A stretch of 64,000 nt of DNA from Neurospora crassa OR74A (Eukaryota > Ascomycota > Sordariomycetes > Sordariales > Sordariaceae): positions 62,001 to 126,000 of the forward strand of contig NC_026507.1 of assembly GCF_000182925.2 (NCBI RefSeq), written 5' to 3'. A program made the translations under genes and the position numbers. Of this stretch, positions 43,811-54,657 are shown piece by piece. Positions within the stretch are counted from its first letter, which is position 1, and each line of letters opens with the position of its first letter. The notes beneath the pieces are model-generated. The model made no database searches, had not been told where the DNA came from, and was given only the letters and a program-made list of their open reading frames with translations.

Positions 43811-44755
43811 ATGACCACCCTCACCGGCAAAACCATCCTCATAACCGGAGGTACCCGCGGCCTCGGCGCCGTCACCGCTCTCGCCCTTGCCCGCCTCGGT
43901 CCACACAAGATCTACATAACCGGCCGGCCCTCCTCTTCCGCCACCGCAGACACACTCATCTCCAAAATCCGCTCAGAAGCCGAATCCAACCCCAACGCCA
44001 ACAACGTCTGCACAAACATCACCTTCCTCCCCACCGACAACGCCTCACTCGCTTCTGTCTCCGCCACCGCTCAAAAGCTGCTAGAAACCGAAGAGAAAAT
44101 CGACATCCTCATCTGCAACGCCGGCATCGCCGCCATCCCCCTGGGCAAATCAGAAGATGGCTACGAGATCCAGTTCGCTACCAACGTCCTCGGCCACGCT
44201 TTACTCATTCGCAAACTCTTGCCTCTCTTGCGCAAGAGTACCTCTAGTGGTGCAAGAATCATCAGCCTAGGCTCCTACGGCTACCGCATGGCGAAAACCG
44301 TCGATCTCGAGCGCGTATCTGGAGATGGTTTGGCGAAGGACAAGGATGATTTCCTGGGCTATCAGAGATGGCGGCGGTATACGGAGTCCAAGTTGGCCAA
44401 TACGCTGTACACCTCTCAGCTTGCGAAGCAGTACCCGGAGATTACTTCGGTGACGGTCACGCCGGGGTTTGTGGAGAGTGATATGGTCAAGAACTTTGGC
44501 TTTGTGGATCATTGGATGACCAAGTTGGGAGCGAAATTGGCTCGGGGGCAAAAGGGAATGGTGACGGTGGAAGAGGGGGCGGAGAATACTGTTTGGGCTG
44601 CTACCGTAGAAGCAAAGGAGTTGGTGAATGGAGGATTGTATGATCCTGTTGGGAAGAGGGTGCCTGAGGGGGAGTTGACGGCCGCGGCGAGGGATGAGGC
44701 TTTGGCTAAGAAACTTTGGGACTGGACAGAGGCGGAGTTGAAGAGGTGGTTGTAA
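43811..44755 (+). CDS. Short-chain dehydrogenase/reductase
   Basis: Single exon, 314 aa, from CACCATGACC. Classical SDR pattern: TGGTRGLGAVTALAL (cofactor TGxxxGxG, residues 12-19), NAG inside ILICNAGIAAIP (about 103), ATNVLGHALLIRKL, catalytic Ser in IISLGSYGYRM and YxxxK in RRYTESKLANTLY (about 195). VTVTPGFVESDM follows. The layout is that of the WWOX/retinol-dehydrogenase-like group that uses NADP(H). The substrate is unknown. No signal peptide; probably cytosolic. It is convergent with the small gene at 44907-45396 (about 150 bp between stops), and nothing ties it to the laccase beyond position. Confidence 0.88.
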   Translation: MTTLTGKTILITGGTRGLGAVTALALARLGPHKIYITGRPSSSATADTLISKIRSEAESNPNANNVCTNITFLPTDNASLASVSATAQKLLETEEKIDILICNAGIAAIPLGKSEDGYEIQFATNVLGHALLIRKLLPLLRKSTSSGARIISLGSYGYRMAKTVDLERVSGDGLAKDKDDFLGYQRWRRYTESKLANTLYTSQLAKQYPEITSVTVTPGFVESDMVKNFGFVDHWMTKLGAKLARGQKGMVTVEEGAENTVWAATVEAKELVNGGLYDPVGKRVPEGELTAAARDEALAKKLWDWTEAELKRWL

Positions 44756-44906
44756 GGGGTGGAGGATGAGTGAGGGACGGAGGGCGGGAACTTGGGGAGG
44801 GAGGGGGGTGTGGGAGGGGGGAGCTATAGATTCAATAACATATAGAGGTCCTAGAGGTATCTTACTAACACCCATCAAATTGAAACTTTCCTGCTGTCAG
44901 CATCAC

Positions 44907-45396
44907 TCACTTCCTTCCCAATAACCCACCCACATTTCTCACGTCAGGGAAATAACCCCCCTTCTCATCCTTCCCCTTCCTCTCCGTTCTATTCACTCCT
45001 TCCTTCGACAACAAATCCCCAACTGGCTGTCCTAGTCCTCCTTGTCCGATCTGTCCAGCAACGAGGTTATGCACCCCATCTTGGAGGGTGTCTACCTGTT
45101 CGATGTTGGTGACCTTGGTCTTGGAAAGTGTGTCTGTCGACGAAAGAGAAAATCAGTCATTCCGGGCCTCGGTACCTCTAGATACAACACGACTGGGAAT
45201 CATCAAAGAAGGAGCGGCACAAACCCTTGGTGGCATAACTCGCTTTGTTGTCCTTGGTGAAGTAGCGGAGGTAAAGATCTTCTAGCCAGGGAACCCAGGA
45301 CTCGTATTGGGCGCTGTACTGGGTCTTGGCCCATTCGGACCAGGTGGGCTTTTGGTCCTTGGTGATTTGTTGCTGCTCTTCATGTTGGGCGGACAT
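44907..45396 (-). CDS. Small conserved fungal protein of unknown function
   Basis: Two minus-strand exons (45396-45225, 45133-44907) joined across a 91-nt intron with a GTTTGT donor and CAG acceptor; 132 aa. Exon 1 encodes MSAQHEEQQQ...QYESWVPWLEDLYLRYF and TKDNKASYATK. Exon 2 continues DTLSKTKVTNIEQVDTLQDG, then LVAGQIGQGGLGQPVGDLLS and a charged tail ending GGLLGRK. The block DNKASYATKDTL...VTNIEQVD...G-Q-G-G is one I recall from many ascomycete hypothetical proteins. The first half is Trp/Tyr-rich and may bind a membrane or partner; there is no signal peptide or membrane span. Without the intron, exon 1 would run on into unrelated sequence, which supports the splice. Confidence 0.78.
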
Positions 45397-46157
45397 CTTG
45401 TTGTTTGAATTGCTCTTGGCCTTCAGTTGACGGTTCGTTGTTTCCTTGCAAGATATAATGATGTGGGGATTCTGGTGTTAAGAACGGAAACTGCGTCAGT
45501 GTTGCAAAATCTTCCTCCAGTCTGTTACTCTCACGACTCGCGCCGGAAGAGGGTACTCTTCATATCTGTTTCTTCATCACCATCCCGTCACCTTCGTGGC
45601 ACAGAAGTCTACTTGATGCCGCTCCAATATCTTGGGCAACATACTCGCAAATCTTGTTGCAAAATGCCCGTAATGGAGGGTATACGTCATACTCGGACGT
45701 CGCCAAAATTCCCTGTTTCGGACATCAAACTTCAAGTAATCACGACCAACGAAGAGGAAGCCGCAGACGACCGCCAATCCTGGATGTCGACGGTTACGCC
45801 TGTGTAACACACCTCTCACCAAAGGTACGGTAGCGAGGTCTTCAACCAATCGCATCAGTATCGTCAACACCACGTCAAATTTCGCGAAGAAGGATGGTCG
45901 CGCTCAAAACACGGGCACTCATTGATCCAGGTAAGCAAGCATCTTGTGGTACAATGTCAATGTCCTATGTCATGCCTTTCCGTTGTTCCATCCATTCTCT
46001 TGGAGAACCCAGGCTGACAAAACATCGCCAGACATTATGGTTTCCATGCGATCCTTGAATTCTCGATTGGATACAGGTATAGTAACCCAGCACATCAGAA
46101 AAATTCCCCAGTTCAAATGCGACTAGGTAGCAAAACGTCTCCAGTACTTCAGCTATC
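45397..46157. other. Intergenic spacer
   Basis: About 760 bases upstream of the small minus-strand gene. A 126-codon plus frame (45427-45807) and a minus frame over the same bases (45577-45873) both lack motifs; neither is supported. Confidence 0.5.
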
Positions 46158-47295
46158 CTACTTCCTGTCCTTCCCCTTCCGGCAACCACCAAGTTTGCTT
46201 CCACTTGACCCTCTCCTATCACTGCTCTTGTATTGTTTCTTGACGACCCGGGGGCGCAGTCGTCCGGCCCACACTCCAGGCATGGTATCCTCTCTCATCG
46301 GTGCATTCCTGACCCGTGTGCCAGATGTCTGAGCGTTCAAGTCAGCATCCTCCTCCTCGTCATAGTCGGGATCGCGCTTTCTCTGGTAAGGACAAATGGT
46401 ATTGCCAGCTCCGCCAAGCTGGGCGAGCGACTTCATCTCGCGTGAGAGAGTAGAGGCAGATTTCTTGCTACAGTGGCAATTAATGGAGGCCGGAGTGGAT
46501 GAAGAAGCAACCAGAGCTGGGGCCGAGATTGATGCGGATGCTGCGATCGGAGCCTTGACAGGCCGTTCGTACGCCTCCTGCTGCGCAGCCAACAGCTCTT
46601 GTATCCGCCGCTCATTTTGTTGTATGCGAGCCAGTCCCTGCTCCCTTCTCATTCGCCGTACCAACACATGGTACTGCCACCTATGATACTCCTGCTCATC
46701 TCTTAAAACGGCCTGCCAGATTCTCCAGATACGGTTATTTTCGAAATCTTCTTGCTCGGATGGTGTCATCCCAGGAGGTGTCGGTGGGCCAAGTACAGGG
46801 GCAGGAGTCCATCCGGGCCGCGGCCAATGGTTCCTGTCGGGTCTGTCCCAGGGCATCACTAGGGGAACCCAGGTGGATTGGGATGGTGGGATAGGAGATA
46901 TGGCAGGAGTTGAGAGGGCTGAGTTGGGTGAGACGGCTGGACTGGGATTAAATGGGCCGTATGGCCGCTTGGGAGTGGCCGGGATTGGTGAGGAGACCAG
47001 GGCACGATGGGTGCATGGGTTGGTCGAGTATTTGAAGTCGGACTGGGGTGTAACTGGCGGACTGGAGGAGGATGCCGCACGGGTCGGGGTTGGCGGTACA
47101 GTGTTCGGTGTGTTCGGGTTTGAGGTGGTCCTATATTCGTGTCCGGTATCAGTATGGGGACATACCTCATCGATGGCATTACGGCAAAGAGAGGAAAAGA
47201 TAAACATACCTCGGCATTGAGTTGAAATTGTCGACAGGCTGCTCGTCGTGGGCGAGGCTCTGTTGAACGTTGATAGGTACGGCTGAAGAAGACAT
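46158..47295 (-). CDS. Unrecognised protein, Pro/Ser-rich with charged helix
   Basis: Two minus-strand exons (47295-47210, 47130-46158), 79-nt intron with an ACTGATAC branch and TAG acceptor; 352 aa from MSSSAVPINVQQSLAHDEQP. The first 150 residues are disordered-looking, with Pro/Thr/Ser repeats. Then comes a Trp/Arg/Glu-rich helical segment (about 150-215: RIWRIWQAVLRDEQEYHRWQ, RRMRREQGLARIQQNERRI) that could form a coiled coil. An Ala/Ser-rich linker follows, then a Cys patch (INCHCSKK), an acidic DYDEEEDAD and a basic tail (RLRPRVVKKQYKSSDRRGSS). I do not recognise a family. Layout, strand and intron position resemble the gene at 48585-49417. The basic tail may mean a nuclear protein; that is a guess. 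Confidence 0.6.
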
Positions 47296-47468
47296 TGTGT
47301 CTACAGGGGATGGTGGCAGTGCAGATGGTTGTTGAGTCAAATGGTTTGATTCAGATTGGTGTGTCTGAAATTGTGTTTTTCGAGAAGGTCATTAATGGGA
47401 TATTGGGGGTGCATAGCACCGTACATCCATGGGACTATTCATTGTAAGCAAACACCATCTTTAGAGAT

Positions 47469-47511
47469 AACCGTTGAGCTCAGAATAACCGTTCAGCTCA
47501 GAAAAACCATT
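47469..47511 (+). repeat. 18-bp-spaced AACCGTT array, left arm
   Basis: AACCGTT at 47469-47475 and 47487-47493 and AACCATT at 47505-47511, exactly 18 bp apart, with GAGCTCAGAAT / CAGCTCAGAAA spacers. It is mirrored by 48125-48167. Confidence 0.75.
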
Positions 47512-47702
47512 CCAAGAAGATCTAAAGGATATAATTAGCTAGATTAATTTGGGAATAGGTACTTCTTACCTTCTTTCTACTCTATACTACTCTACTAAGG
47601 CTGGGTAAAGTAACCCAAACCTCGTAGCTTCCTAAAACTTCGTAACCCTCCCCCCCCCCCCCAAATCCAATCTACCTCTACCAAATCTACTACCTTGTAT
47701 TA

Positions 47703-48030
47703 CCATCGCTATCGATATCGCCATCGCCATCGCCATCGCCATCGCATTATCGCATTATTATATTAATTACCTATACGGAAATTAATTAACGAAATAAAAT
47801 GGGATACAGCCGTACCTAAAGATAATAGCCGTTATTACCTCTATTATCGTTATTGGTTAAAAAGGTTGAAGTTGGTAGAGTTGGAGAATCGATGGGACTT
47901 TGGCTTTTTGGACTCCGTCTCCTTCTCTCTCCTTCTCTCTCATTCTCTCTCCTTCTCTCTCCTTCTTTCTCCTTCTCTCTTTTTCTCTCCCCTTCTTTCT
48001 CCTTCTCTCTCTTTCTCTCCCTTCCAAACC
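47703..48030. repeat. Simple-sequence cluster: CCATCG and CT-rich repeats
   Basis: A CCATCG hexamer repeat (about 47703-47745), then after an AT-rich gap a strongly biased CTCTCCTTCTCT tract to about 48030. Low-complexity DNA; it lies within the inverted AACCGTT arms. Confidence 0.85.
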
Positions 48031-48124
48031 TTCTCTTTTGCATCGTCCCTTCCTAAAAGGGGAGTCTCTTCAACTTTCACTAACGTTTTGAGTGCAACCA
48101 ATCAAAGCCTAGGAATCTATCTAC

Positions 48125-48167
48125 AACGGTTATTCTAAATTGAACGGTTTCTTTGAGGAGAACGGTT
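48125..48167 (-). repeat. 18-bp-spaced AACCGTT array, right arm (inverted)
   Basis: AACGGTT at 48125-48131, 48143-48149 and 48161-48167, again 18 bp apart. On the minus strand this reads AACCGTT with AGAAT/AAAGA before the next unit, as in the left arm. The two arms bracket about 700 bp. Confidence 0.75.
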
Positions 48168-48584
48168 GTTTCGAGGATCACGGATATCGCCGTTCTGTAA
48201 CAGTTTTTTCTATGGCACGGTTTTCTGGCACACCAGATTCCCATTAATGGTGGTCAAGGGAGGAAAACGAGAGTTGCGGGTTGGAAGAAGGAAGCGGTTT
48301 TATACTGCCATGGGTTTGGCGACTGTAGCGGAGTCCCCTGGGTTTTAAGGTCTGTTGAACCTTCACTGGATGTATCTGGTGAATGGAAGGAAGAGGACTT
48401 GCACTGCATGTTCTTCATCTCAAGGAATCTTGACTGGCTTGAGTGCCTTGACAGAATAAAGTCACCCACGCTGTCGGACACTGAAGAATTCACTAACTGT
48501 CAGCTGCAATGGGAAGTGGTAATGTTGGGCAAAGTATAACATATAGTACAAATAACAACTAGATAATGGTTTGAAGCTCGTGGC

Positions 48585-49417
48585 TCAACTTGCATGTGAG
48601 TTCTCCATCTCGTCCAATCGTTCCATCTCCCTCCGGAGCTCCAGCGCCAGTGCAAGAACTGCCCTCTTCAGATGCTCCGTTAAAAGATACATCAAGATCT
48701 GGAAGAACTCGTCCTCCCAAAGTTCCATCAACTCCAACCGCCGCTGTTCGTCTAACTTCATGTTGCGTGCGGCCTCTTTGCGTTCCCGCCGGCGCTGTTT
48801 TTGGTACCAAACAGGCCAGTAGGTACGGGATCTCCTCCTGTCGGGCTGCTTCGAAGTCAGACTTGATGCCTTCCTTTGGATAGAGGTAGTAGTCCGCGGC
48901 TGGATTTTGGAAGACAGGGGGGAGTGTTGGTGGGTGGTTTGCCGGCGCGAAAACCTATGCCTCTGGGGATTTGGTGCGAATTGCTGGGGGATCGTTGTGG
49001 GAGATGCCACGGGAGTCGTGCGTTGACTTTTGGCTGATGTCGAAGCGCGGCAGGTCGAGGTGAGAGAAAAATCTGGGGCATGAGAGTGGATTGATTCAAG
49101 TGTGGCAGGCCTGAAGGTGCCTCCAGTTGCTGACGATCGAATCGGTGTAGATGGCAATGAGGAGATAATGCTCGGAAGGATGGAAGTAGCAGATATACGC
49201 GTATTTAGGGTAGCTGGGTGGTTCATGTTGATGAGGTCGGTAAGACTGAATTATTATTAGTATTAGAGAAAGGGCAGAGTTGGAAATAGGGCACATACAT
49301 CGACATTACGTCGACGTTGTCGACATCGCCAAGCCAGCAAGAGGATGCGCCCCCGTTAGGTGCTTCCCTGGCCACATAGCTCTGACGGCTGTTGAAAGTT
49401 GCGTTGGTTGACGACAT
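48585..49417 (-). CDS. Unrecognised protein with basic helical C-terminus
   Basis: Two minus-strand exons (49417-49299, 49245-48585), 53-nt intron; 259 aa from MSSTNATFNSRQSYVAREAP. Exon 1 holds GGASSCWLGDVDNVDVMSI; exon 2 continues LTDLINMNHPATLN, then a Ser/Thr/Pro-rich disordered stretch (about 50-150). The C-terminal third is charged and helical: RTYWPVWYQKQRRRERKEAA, KLDEQRRLELMELWEDEFFQ, LYLLTEHLKRAV-like sequence (here LMYLLTEHLKRAVLALALEL) and RREMERLDEMENS. I recognise no family. The MSS start, early intron, disordered middle and Trp/Arg/Glu helix parallel the gene at 46158-47295 on the same strand, suggesting a diverged tandem pair. A CDS is likely because exon joining is clean and the long charged helix is non-random. 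Confidence 0.6.
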
Positions 49418-51948
49418 TGTATCTTTGGTGTAGAGTGACCGTGGTCAAGATGGTCTTCACATGAAGAGTTGTGTTCGAATCCGATTTGTTCTTTGAGATG
49501 GTGGTCTGAGAAGGGAAGGAAGATGAGAGTCGTAAATCAGGTGGAAGGATCTAATTTATACAAGCCCTAAACACTAAGATTCTCCTTGCGACAGTGAAGA
49601 GGCTCCTCCAGGTTCAGGTTTGATTTGACCCTTCACTCGATGAGGGAATGGATGAGTCGAATTTTTTCCAGGTTCTCAATCCACTGGCCCTTCAATGGCT
49701 AACTCAACGGGAAAAGGTTGGTACGTCAGGTTCTCGACAGATGTTGCCTTCATCGTAGAGATATTCCTTTGGTCAGCGAGTGAGTTACAAGAAGTAAAGA
49801 CGGATGAAAACAAGTGATCCTTGGGCATATATAGGTGTATATATGATATCTATCGTCGAGGTAGATGTTGTTTTGGGTACGTGTGCTGTTGGTGGCAGAG
49901 AATGAAGAAGAAACTGTAGTGGGAAAAGGTATTTCCAGACATGCGTTGTAGTCTGGGCTCCAGCACGGACAATGACCACGTTCAATGTTCCTTCGCCATT
50001 CCACTTCTCTCATAGGAGTGTAAGCGATGTGATATTGCATCCTTGGTGGTTTTGAACTTGGGTCGGATCTGAATTTCGAAATGCCTCCATGCCGCAAAGT
50101 CATGCCTCAAAGTCCCACCTTCCGCCCGATGCCCAACATCCCCTTTCATCAACGGAAAGAACCAGCCATTTCTTTCAGAAATAACCAATTCGCTCATTGG
50201 CCCATTATTCGTGATGTAGGTTGTCGTGTTTTCTTCTTGCCCGTGACCTTTCTTCGATTCCCGTTCATGGCCAAATCTTTGAAGCTGTTTGAACTTTGCA
50301 AAACCAAACGCCAGCCTTCACCTTGGTGGTCCAAAGACCACTACAGTACCTATGGTTCGGGGTTCAGTCAACTCTCCCTACTTGGTATGCCCGCTAAGTT
50401 GGTAAATGTACCTATAGTCTGGAGAAATTGCTGGCAGCCGAGATTGTGTCAAACGCCAGTCGTGATGTTTCGTATCGAGGGCAGGTCCATGTATTCTAGG
50501 AGCTAGTTGATATACGTAGTGGTACGTGTTGTGAAGACGTGAACAAGATTGACAAATCGATAGAGAAATGGCGCGGACAGTCGGTCGTCGACGGAATTTG
50601 CGGAGGGAGACGAAGTGGAAGAAAGGCATGTGTTAGTGCTAGTGCAGCCACTGAATCTTGGAGGCTATGGTGCATAAACACTAACAGATGAACATCGCCC
50701 GGCCGCCCTGGGCATTCGGATTCCTGATTTCATAATGAAGCCGCTGAGCCACGCAGGCATCATGCAATGCTTCCCCACGATCGGAAACGCTACGCTTTGA
50801 GCAGAAATCAAACAATATTTGAAATAAATTTCGAGCGCAAATACAAGATAAAGGAGGAAAACCCAGAGAAGGCACCCATACCATCATCAACTGCTGTCCA
50901 GGGCGACGAAAAAGGCAAAACGCTCAGTCGCCCAGAAGACTTGGCGGATTGGACCACCATGCTCCAGCTGCGACCTACGGAAACTGTGCCACGGGTACCA
51001 CGCACACCGGCAGTTTTCATACACAGAACCGCTCGGCCATGTGGCCCGTTTGGCCGCGCTGGAATTGGGGCCTGGTGCGGGGTCTCATATGGTGGCTAGA
51101 GGGGTAAAACTGAAGGATGGGATGAGAGGCGGACCTGCCTGTACGTCTAATGATGGCAGTCCTCGAAGCATGGGAGGTTTCAATGCCAGGTCCATCCACA
51201 AGAGCAAAGGAAACGGGAGAGAGCGGGTTTGAAGGCCTAGCAGCAATATAGGATGCTGGAACGGGGTGTGGCGAGTTGAAAGTTAAGATTTTGTCCGCTG
51301 TTGGGGATGCATCATTGTCGGGCTGATCAAGCTCTCTTGTTGTAACATTGCAGTATGTCCGTTCTCCAGTAATCATAATTTCGCAGAGGTAGGTGAGCCC
51401 TCAGAACAGTGACGACATGGAAGGACACATGAATGGAGACATTTGACCCTCAGGAACAGGGGATTATGCAGAGATCAAGAGTGGTATTTGTATCCAACTC
51501 CGGCACTCTGTGAGCAGACTTGCTTGCAACATGTCGTTCGGTTTGTATCTATATATTGGTCTTCAGTACCGGCATATACAAAGACAAACACGTGCAGACA
51601 TGGAAGGGCGTGACTGACTATCAACACCCACAGTAAGTCCCATCTTGTTTGCCTCGTGTTTGGTTTGTTTGGCAGCAATAACCGTGCAAAGAAATGACGT
51701 GATGGTGCTGTTATCAGGACAGCCAGTAGGTACGAATGATTGTTATGGAAGTGGGAGAGCGGAAAGTTTGAACCACCGCCGCCGTTCTTCGTACGTCGAT
51801 CGGATTATCGCGAATGACTGGAGATGCTGAGAACGGCCACAGCCTTCCATATTTCGAGGATATGGCTCAAGACCAACAGTGCAAGACGGCTATGGCGACG
51901 AAAAGAATCGAAAGGGGGCATGTCTATCAGTCCAAGATTAGCACATGA
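49418..51948. other. Gene-poor stretch
   Basis: About 2.5 kb with only short overlapping frames (for example 50081-50506 plus, 51017-51376 minus), none with a motif. GTATATAT-like sequence occurs near 49835. It contains the promoter of the gene at 48585-49417. Confidence 0.5.
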
Positions 51949-52635
51949 TCAAACTTGGCGGGATGAGACCTCAACGATTTCTACCCATCCAATCTTTTGC
52001 GCGGAAGCAAGGTAGAAGAGACGTGCCAAAGTCGAACTGCGGAGACCAGGGGAGCATAACCGCAAGTCTTTGCGGATGTTGAGTGGGGAGCAGGCTTGCT
52101 GGTGCCAAACAGTAGAGGTATCCTTGGCCGGGATGGGGCATTGGCGCGGGCTACTTATGAGTGTATCAAGGAACACGTTCACGGCTCCAATAGTGTCTCC
52201 TTTCAGTTTGCTGCCAGTGTTAGGTAATGTGGAGGTTGGCTGCAGTCTTTTGGCGGCGTTAAGAGTCATGGTTTGGTGCGAGCGTGGTTCGGGCTGGTTG
52301 CGCGAGACCAGGCCCAAGGACTCCTTTGGGCGGGAAACAGCGGGACAGGAAGTTGACCTAGGGCCTGACCCTTCCTTGTCTTCGTTCCACAAAAGGAAAA
52401 TCAAGAAAGTCATGAGAACTGAAAACAAAACGAGGGGCAGAGAATTTGGCTGTCGAGACAAGATTGACGGGGAAGGAGCGTTGACCGAATTGGAAAGTAG
52501 GTACGTCTGACCCCACTGCACATGACCACCCACATTTTCCACCTCCCTCGTTGCTTCAGTTCCTCTGCTCGCCGTCGCCCCAATCTGCTCATTTTGTTTT
52601 TTAAACGTCCGGACAACAAGATCATTTGACATCAT
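51949..52635 (-). CDS. Possible hypothetical protein with one membrane segment
   Basis: A 228-codon minus-strand frame starting with two ATGs (MMSNDLVVRTFKKQNEQIG). It contains one strong hydrophobic span (about residues 66-84, SLPLVLFSVLMTFLIFLLW) flanked by charged residues, then a Ser/Pro/Lys-rich stretch. It lies about 105 bp downstream of the P450 stop in the same orientation. No family is recognised, and a 146-codon frame exists on the other strand, so this may be chance. The C-terminal part could also differ if an intron is present. Confidence 0.25.
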   Translation of the reverse strand: MMSNDLVVRTFKKQNEQIGATASRGTEATREVENVGGHVQWGQTYLLSNSVNAPSPSILSRQPNSLPLVLFSVLMTFLIFLLWNEDKEGSGPRSTSCPAVSRPKESLGLVSRNQPEPRSHQTMTLNAAKRLQPTSTLPNTGSKLKGDTIGAVNVFLDTLISSPRQCPIPAKDTSTVWHQQACSPLNIRKDLRLCSPGLRSSTLARLFYLASAQKIGWVEIVEVSSRQV

Positions 52636-52740
52636 TGTGATAAGTGCCTAGCTACCGTACCTAGTGTCTCCAACAAGTCAAGAACTCCCTCTACAACTTT
52701 TCTCCCTGTCAACTTCTATGCATCACAACCACAACACCAT

Positions 52741-54657
52741 CTACCTCACCCTCTTCCTCATCAACAACCTCGCGTTCCAATCCGTCATGGCCATCTCATT
52801 GATATACCCCGTCTTCGGCCTCCCCTTCTTCTCGTCCGCAAATTTGAACTCAAACTCGTACAACATCCTGGCCATGATGAGCTTGATCTCTGCCACGGCA
52901 AACTGTCTGCCCGGACACGCCTGGTTTCCATACCCAAAGCCAAGAACATTTGGATGCGTCTGCCCGGCCATGTGCAGGTGCATCTGGTCTGGAGACTCGT
53001 GCCTCTTGCGGTAGAAGCGCATGGGATCGTACTCGTTTGGGTTTTCGTACGTCTGGGGATCCATTTGGTGTTCGAGCATGGGGAAGGCGACGCGGGTGCC
53101 GCGGGGGATAAAAGTGCCGTCTTTAAGGGTGACGTCCTGCTGGGCCAGACGTTGTGGTCCAACTATGTTTATGTATCCTTGCGTTAGCACATCCCGTTGC
53201 GTCATCAGAAAGGAAGAAAGACATGAAACAGAAAATGGAGGGGAAAAAAGACATACGCATAATAGGCGGCTCCCTCCTCTGCGTCTCCTGAAAGAAACTA
53301 TCCAGCTTCTCCAGTCTGACACACCACTCCTTGACACTCACCCCGCCGCCGCCCTCTTTCATCCCACCCGCCAACCCTGGCGGCCCCAGTTCCTTTGCAA
53401 TCTCATCCACCTCCTCCTGCAACACCCCCCACCACTGCGGATGTTCGCACAAGTCAAACATCATATTCGCCGCCTGGCTCGCGGTAGTATGAATACTCGC
53501 CAGCGTCAAAACACACTGTCGGGCACTCATCTCCTCCACTCGAACTTCATCCCCCTTTCCGTGATCCAGCATCCAATTCAGCAGGGTATCCTGTGCTTCT
53601 TCTGCCGTGAGGCTCACCTCTCCCCGTGCCGCCTGCGCCCTCTTTTCTTTGAGCGATGCATGCTTGCGCATCTGCTCTCCGACGATTCCCCGCGCAGCCT
53701 TCAATTGCTTCAAGACCCTCCTCCGCGCTGGGATCAAGGGGGCGACGACCGGGTACATCCAGGGCGGGAACATCTTCATGGTGAAGCTGGCTGTGAACAA
53801 GTCGATGCTGAAAGCAACCGAGATGCCGAGCCAGGTCTCGTCGCGGCAGGCAGGGTTGCCCAAAAAGACTTTGGCGGTCATGCGGGAGACTAGGTCGCGG
53901 ACGGTACGCTCAAAGTCGATCTTGACCCAGTCGTTGCCGTTGGCCGAGAGTTGGGAGTGGGGTAGGGAGATGTCCCATCCGTGGGAGAGCTCGGTGGAGG
54001 CCAAGTCGATGAATTTCCAGAGCTCGGGGGTGAGCTTTTTGCGGAGGACTTCGACGTGGAGGTTGTTGGTGAGGAGGAAGGTGATGCCGTGGTATTCGGG
54101 GACGAGATTCTATGGACGTTTAGTGACTCTGCCCAGGATACAAAGGGTTGGTAGATAGAAGGAATGAAAGGACGTACGGCGACGTTAGCACCCTTGTTAC
54201 TCAGCTTGCTCAGCGGAATCAAGCGTAACTCGTCCAGGTACCGGATGGGTAAGATGAGGAAATCGGCATCGTAGCGTTTGAGGACAAAGGGCATGTTGGG
54301 CATCTGGTTTCTTCTTGTCAGTCCTTTATTTCCCCCATTTTCCTTTGCGTCAGAATTACATACCTTGGTATAAGCCTCATGCACCAGCTGTCTAGCCCCC
54401 ATGACGAACCTGGCCTGCAACAAGAGCGTCGGTTCGAACCACGAGCGATAGCCCCAAGTGGGGATCGCGAGCTTCTTGCGCTTGCCGTTTGTAAGCCATT
54501 TGGCGGTGGTGGAGAGGAACCAGGATGTGATGAGGATGAGGGCAAAGGTTTTGGGGTAGCTCAGATGCTCGATCCGGTCTTTGATGGCGAGGTGGAAAGG
54601 GTTAGCATATGGGTCTAGAGGCCCCGGTGGGGAGGAGATGTTGTGTAGTGTATTCAT
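52741..54657 (-). CDS. Cytochrome P450, ent-kaurene-oxidase-like
   Basis: Four minus-strand exons (54657-54364, 54303-54178, 54109-53257, 53162-52741); 564 aa. The N-terminus has one membrane anchor (about residues 38-54, TFALILITSWFLSTTAKW) after a hydrophilic lead, followed by the basic GKRKKLAIPTWGYRSW. P450 elements: I-helix LASIHTTASQAANMM (about 335-350), ExxR in ETQRRE (Glu415-Arg418), LKDGTFIPRGTRVAFP, and the heme loop FGYGNQACPGRQFAVAEIK with Cys507. The EYHGITFLLTNNL, TTAS and ACPGRQFAVAEIKL blocks resemble fungal CYP68/CYP503-type enzymes such as Fusarium P450-4, which oxidises ent-kaurene at C19. Substrate assignment is inference, drawn mainly from the nearby CPS/KS gene. It would sit in the endoplasmic reticulum and need a P450 reductase. 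Confidence 0.85.

Larger units (their letters stand above)
47296..48584. other. Spacer with simple repeats and inverted AACCGTT arrays
   Basis: About 1.3 kb between the two unrecognised genes. It holds two arrays of AACCGTT in opposite orientation (separate entries), a poly(C) run near 47650, a CCATCG repeat (about 47703-47745) and a long CTCTCCTT-type pyrimidine repeat (about 47920-48030). AT-rich DNA lies at 47530-47560 and 47755-47850. No coding frame is supported. Confidence 0.6.

Noticed and set aside
53021-53893. 290-codon plus-strand frame
   Set aside because: Antisense of P450 exon 3/4; the minus strand carries the heme and ExxR motifs.
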